Positions 63,562-64,000 of a stretch of DNA of 64,000 bases are shown piece after piece. The notes beneath the pieces were generated by a model, which was not told the origin of the DNA, did no database searches, and saw nothing but the letters and a program-made list of their open reading frames with translations. The position numbers and the translations under genes are program-made. Origin of the DNA: Amycolatopsis tolypomycina. Lineage in GTDB: Bacteria; Actinomycetota; Actinomycetes; Mycobacteriales; Pseudonocardiaceae. Position 1 is the first letter of the stretch. The number at the start of each line of letters is the position of its first letter. Location: the NCBI RefSeq assembly GCF_900105945.1, contig NZ_FNSO01000004.1, positions 5,084,001 through 5,148,000 on the forward strand, read 5' to 3'.

Positions 63562-64000
63562 ACGCGCTCGCGAAGGGCATTTCCGACGGCGGCATCGTCA
63601 CGTGGCGCAACCTGATGAACGTCCGCCGCAACCCCGACTGGCTGATGGCGGCCACCCTGCAGCCGATCATGTTCGTGTTGTTGTTCGCGTACGTCTTCGG
63701 CAACGCGATCGGCGGCGAAGCGGGCGGCGCGGCGTACCGCGAGTTCCTCATCGCCGGGATCTTCGCCCAGACGGTGGCGTTCAACTCGGCGTTCACGGTC
63801 ATCGGCTTCGCCAACGACCTGCAGAAGGGCATCATCGACCGGTTCCGCTCGCTGCCGATGTCCCGGATCGCGGTGGTCCTCGGCCGCACGACGTCGGACC
63901 TGGTGGTCAGCGTGGTGGCGCTGGTCGTGATGTCGGCGTGCGGGCTGCTGGTGGGCTGGCGCATCCGCGGCAGTTTCTGGGACGCGCTGCTCGGCTACCT
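63558..64000 (+). CDS. DrrB-type ABC exporter membrane protein (partial)
   Basis: Open to the window end from GTG 63558 (GTGA overlap with the ATPase gene); 147 residues are visible. ABC2-membrane family of DrrB type: WLMAATLQPIMFVLLFAYVFGNAI, YREFLIAGIFAQTVAFNSAFTVIGF, then DLQKGIIDRFRSLPMSRIAVVLGRT, the conserved cytoplasmic segment before the next helix (LVVSVVALVVMSACGLLVGW). It forms the membrane channel for the upstream ATPase. The C-terminal half lies outside the window. Confidence 0.88.
   Translation, partial: MNALAKGISDGGIVTWRNLMNVRRNPDWLMAATLQPIMFVLLFAYVFGNAIGGEAGGAAYREFLIAGIFAQTVAFNSAFTVIGFANDLQKGIIDRFRSLPMSRIAVVLGRTTSDLVVSVVALVVMSACGLLVGWRIRGSFWDALLGY

Noticed and set aside
62593..64000. 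Start of a biosynthetic gene cluster because of DrrAB-type exporter
   Set aside because: Only the exporter is visible; no polyketide, peptide or terpene synthase genes occur in the window.

Overview
The window is high-GC (by eye about 70%) chromosomal DNA of an actinomycete. The many GTG starts, the DUF222/HNH relic, the XRE-DUF5753 regulator, ESX-type small secreted proteins, the mycothiol-transferase-like DinB protein and the large number of anti-sigma/anti-anti-sigma proteins all point to Pseudonocardiaceae. Amycolatopsis or a close relative is my best guess (inference; no rRNA is present to confirm it). I see no tRNA, rRNA, CRISPR array, intact insertion sequence, prophage or large biosynthetic cluster.

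Layout. 1-6.6 kb: end of a thiamine-diphosphate enzyme, a secreted ChaN/Tiki-like protein, a DUF222 relic, and an Lrp regulator divergent from a fused indolepyruvate:ferredoxin oxidoreductase, with a perfect palindrome between them. 6.6-17.4 kb: small regulator/enzyme pairs (LuxR-type response regulator, MarR with azoreductase, LysR with EamA exporter, LysR with threonine-type dehydratase), a three-gene overlapping membrane operon, an F420-type oxidoreductase and an M15 peptidase. 17.4-24 kb: a 21-bp tandem repeat array, an NlpC/P60 hydrolase with a long structured leader, PrsW, a second short Rho, an RsbW-like kinase and a degenerate 23-bp repeat. 24-32.5 kb: a two-headed esterase/GH10 xylanase with an operator-like site, a PhoD phosphatase, an XRE-SDR-SDR group, a second locus of the 21-bp repeat with inverted copies, NnrD and a histidine phosphatase.

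32.5-42.7 kb is the most distinctive block: a partner-switching signalling cluster of two GAF-PP2C phosphatases, three STAS proteins, two RsbW-type kinases, a GAF-ANTAR protein and a 1366-residue protein that joins sensor, histidine kinase, receiver, PP2C phosphatase and RsbW kinase in one chain. Five of these genes form one tightly spaced operon, four of its five reading frames being joined by 4-base overlaps. No sigma factor is encoded nearby, so the output must lie elsewhere. 42.7-46 kb: a secreted GH15 glucodextranase-like enzyme and a DinB protein. 46.7-54.4 kb: type VII (ESX)-style secreted proteins, including a YbaB/EspC-like/Pro-Lys-repeat operon and a predicted lysozyme effector, interleaved with an orphan DUF742 protein, an aldehyde dehydrogenase with two TGTATACA boxes, an L,D-transpeptidase and an SDR pseudogene. 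54.5-64 kb: an SH3-like surface protein, an XRE-DUF5753 regulator with a 2-oxoglutarate dioxygenase, LysR/SnoaL, a STAS protein, MsrA behind a SigR-type promoter, a secreted M4 metalloprotease, OsmC and the start of a DrrAB-type ABC exporter.

Common themes are secreted carbohydrate/peptidoglycan/protein hydrolases, envelope and redox stress (AzoR-MarR, MsrA, OsmC), and phosphorylation-controlled sigma-factor signalling.
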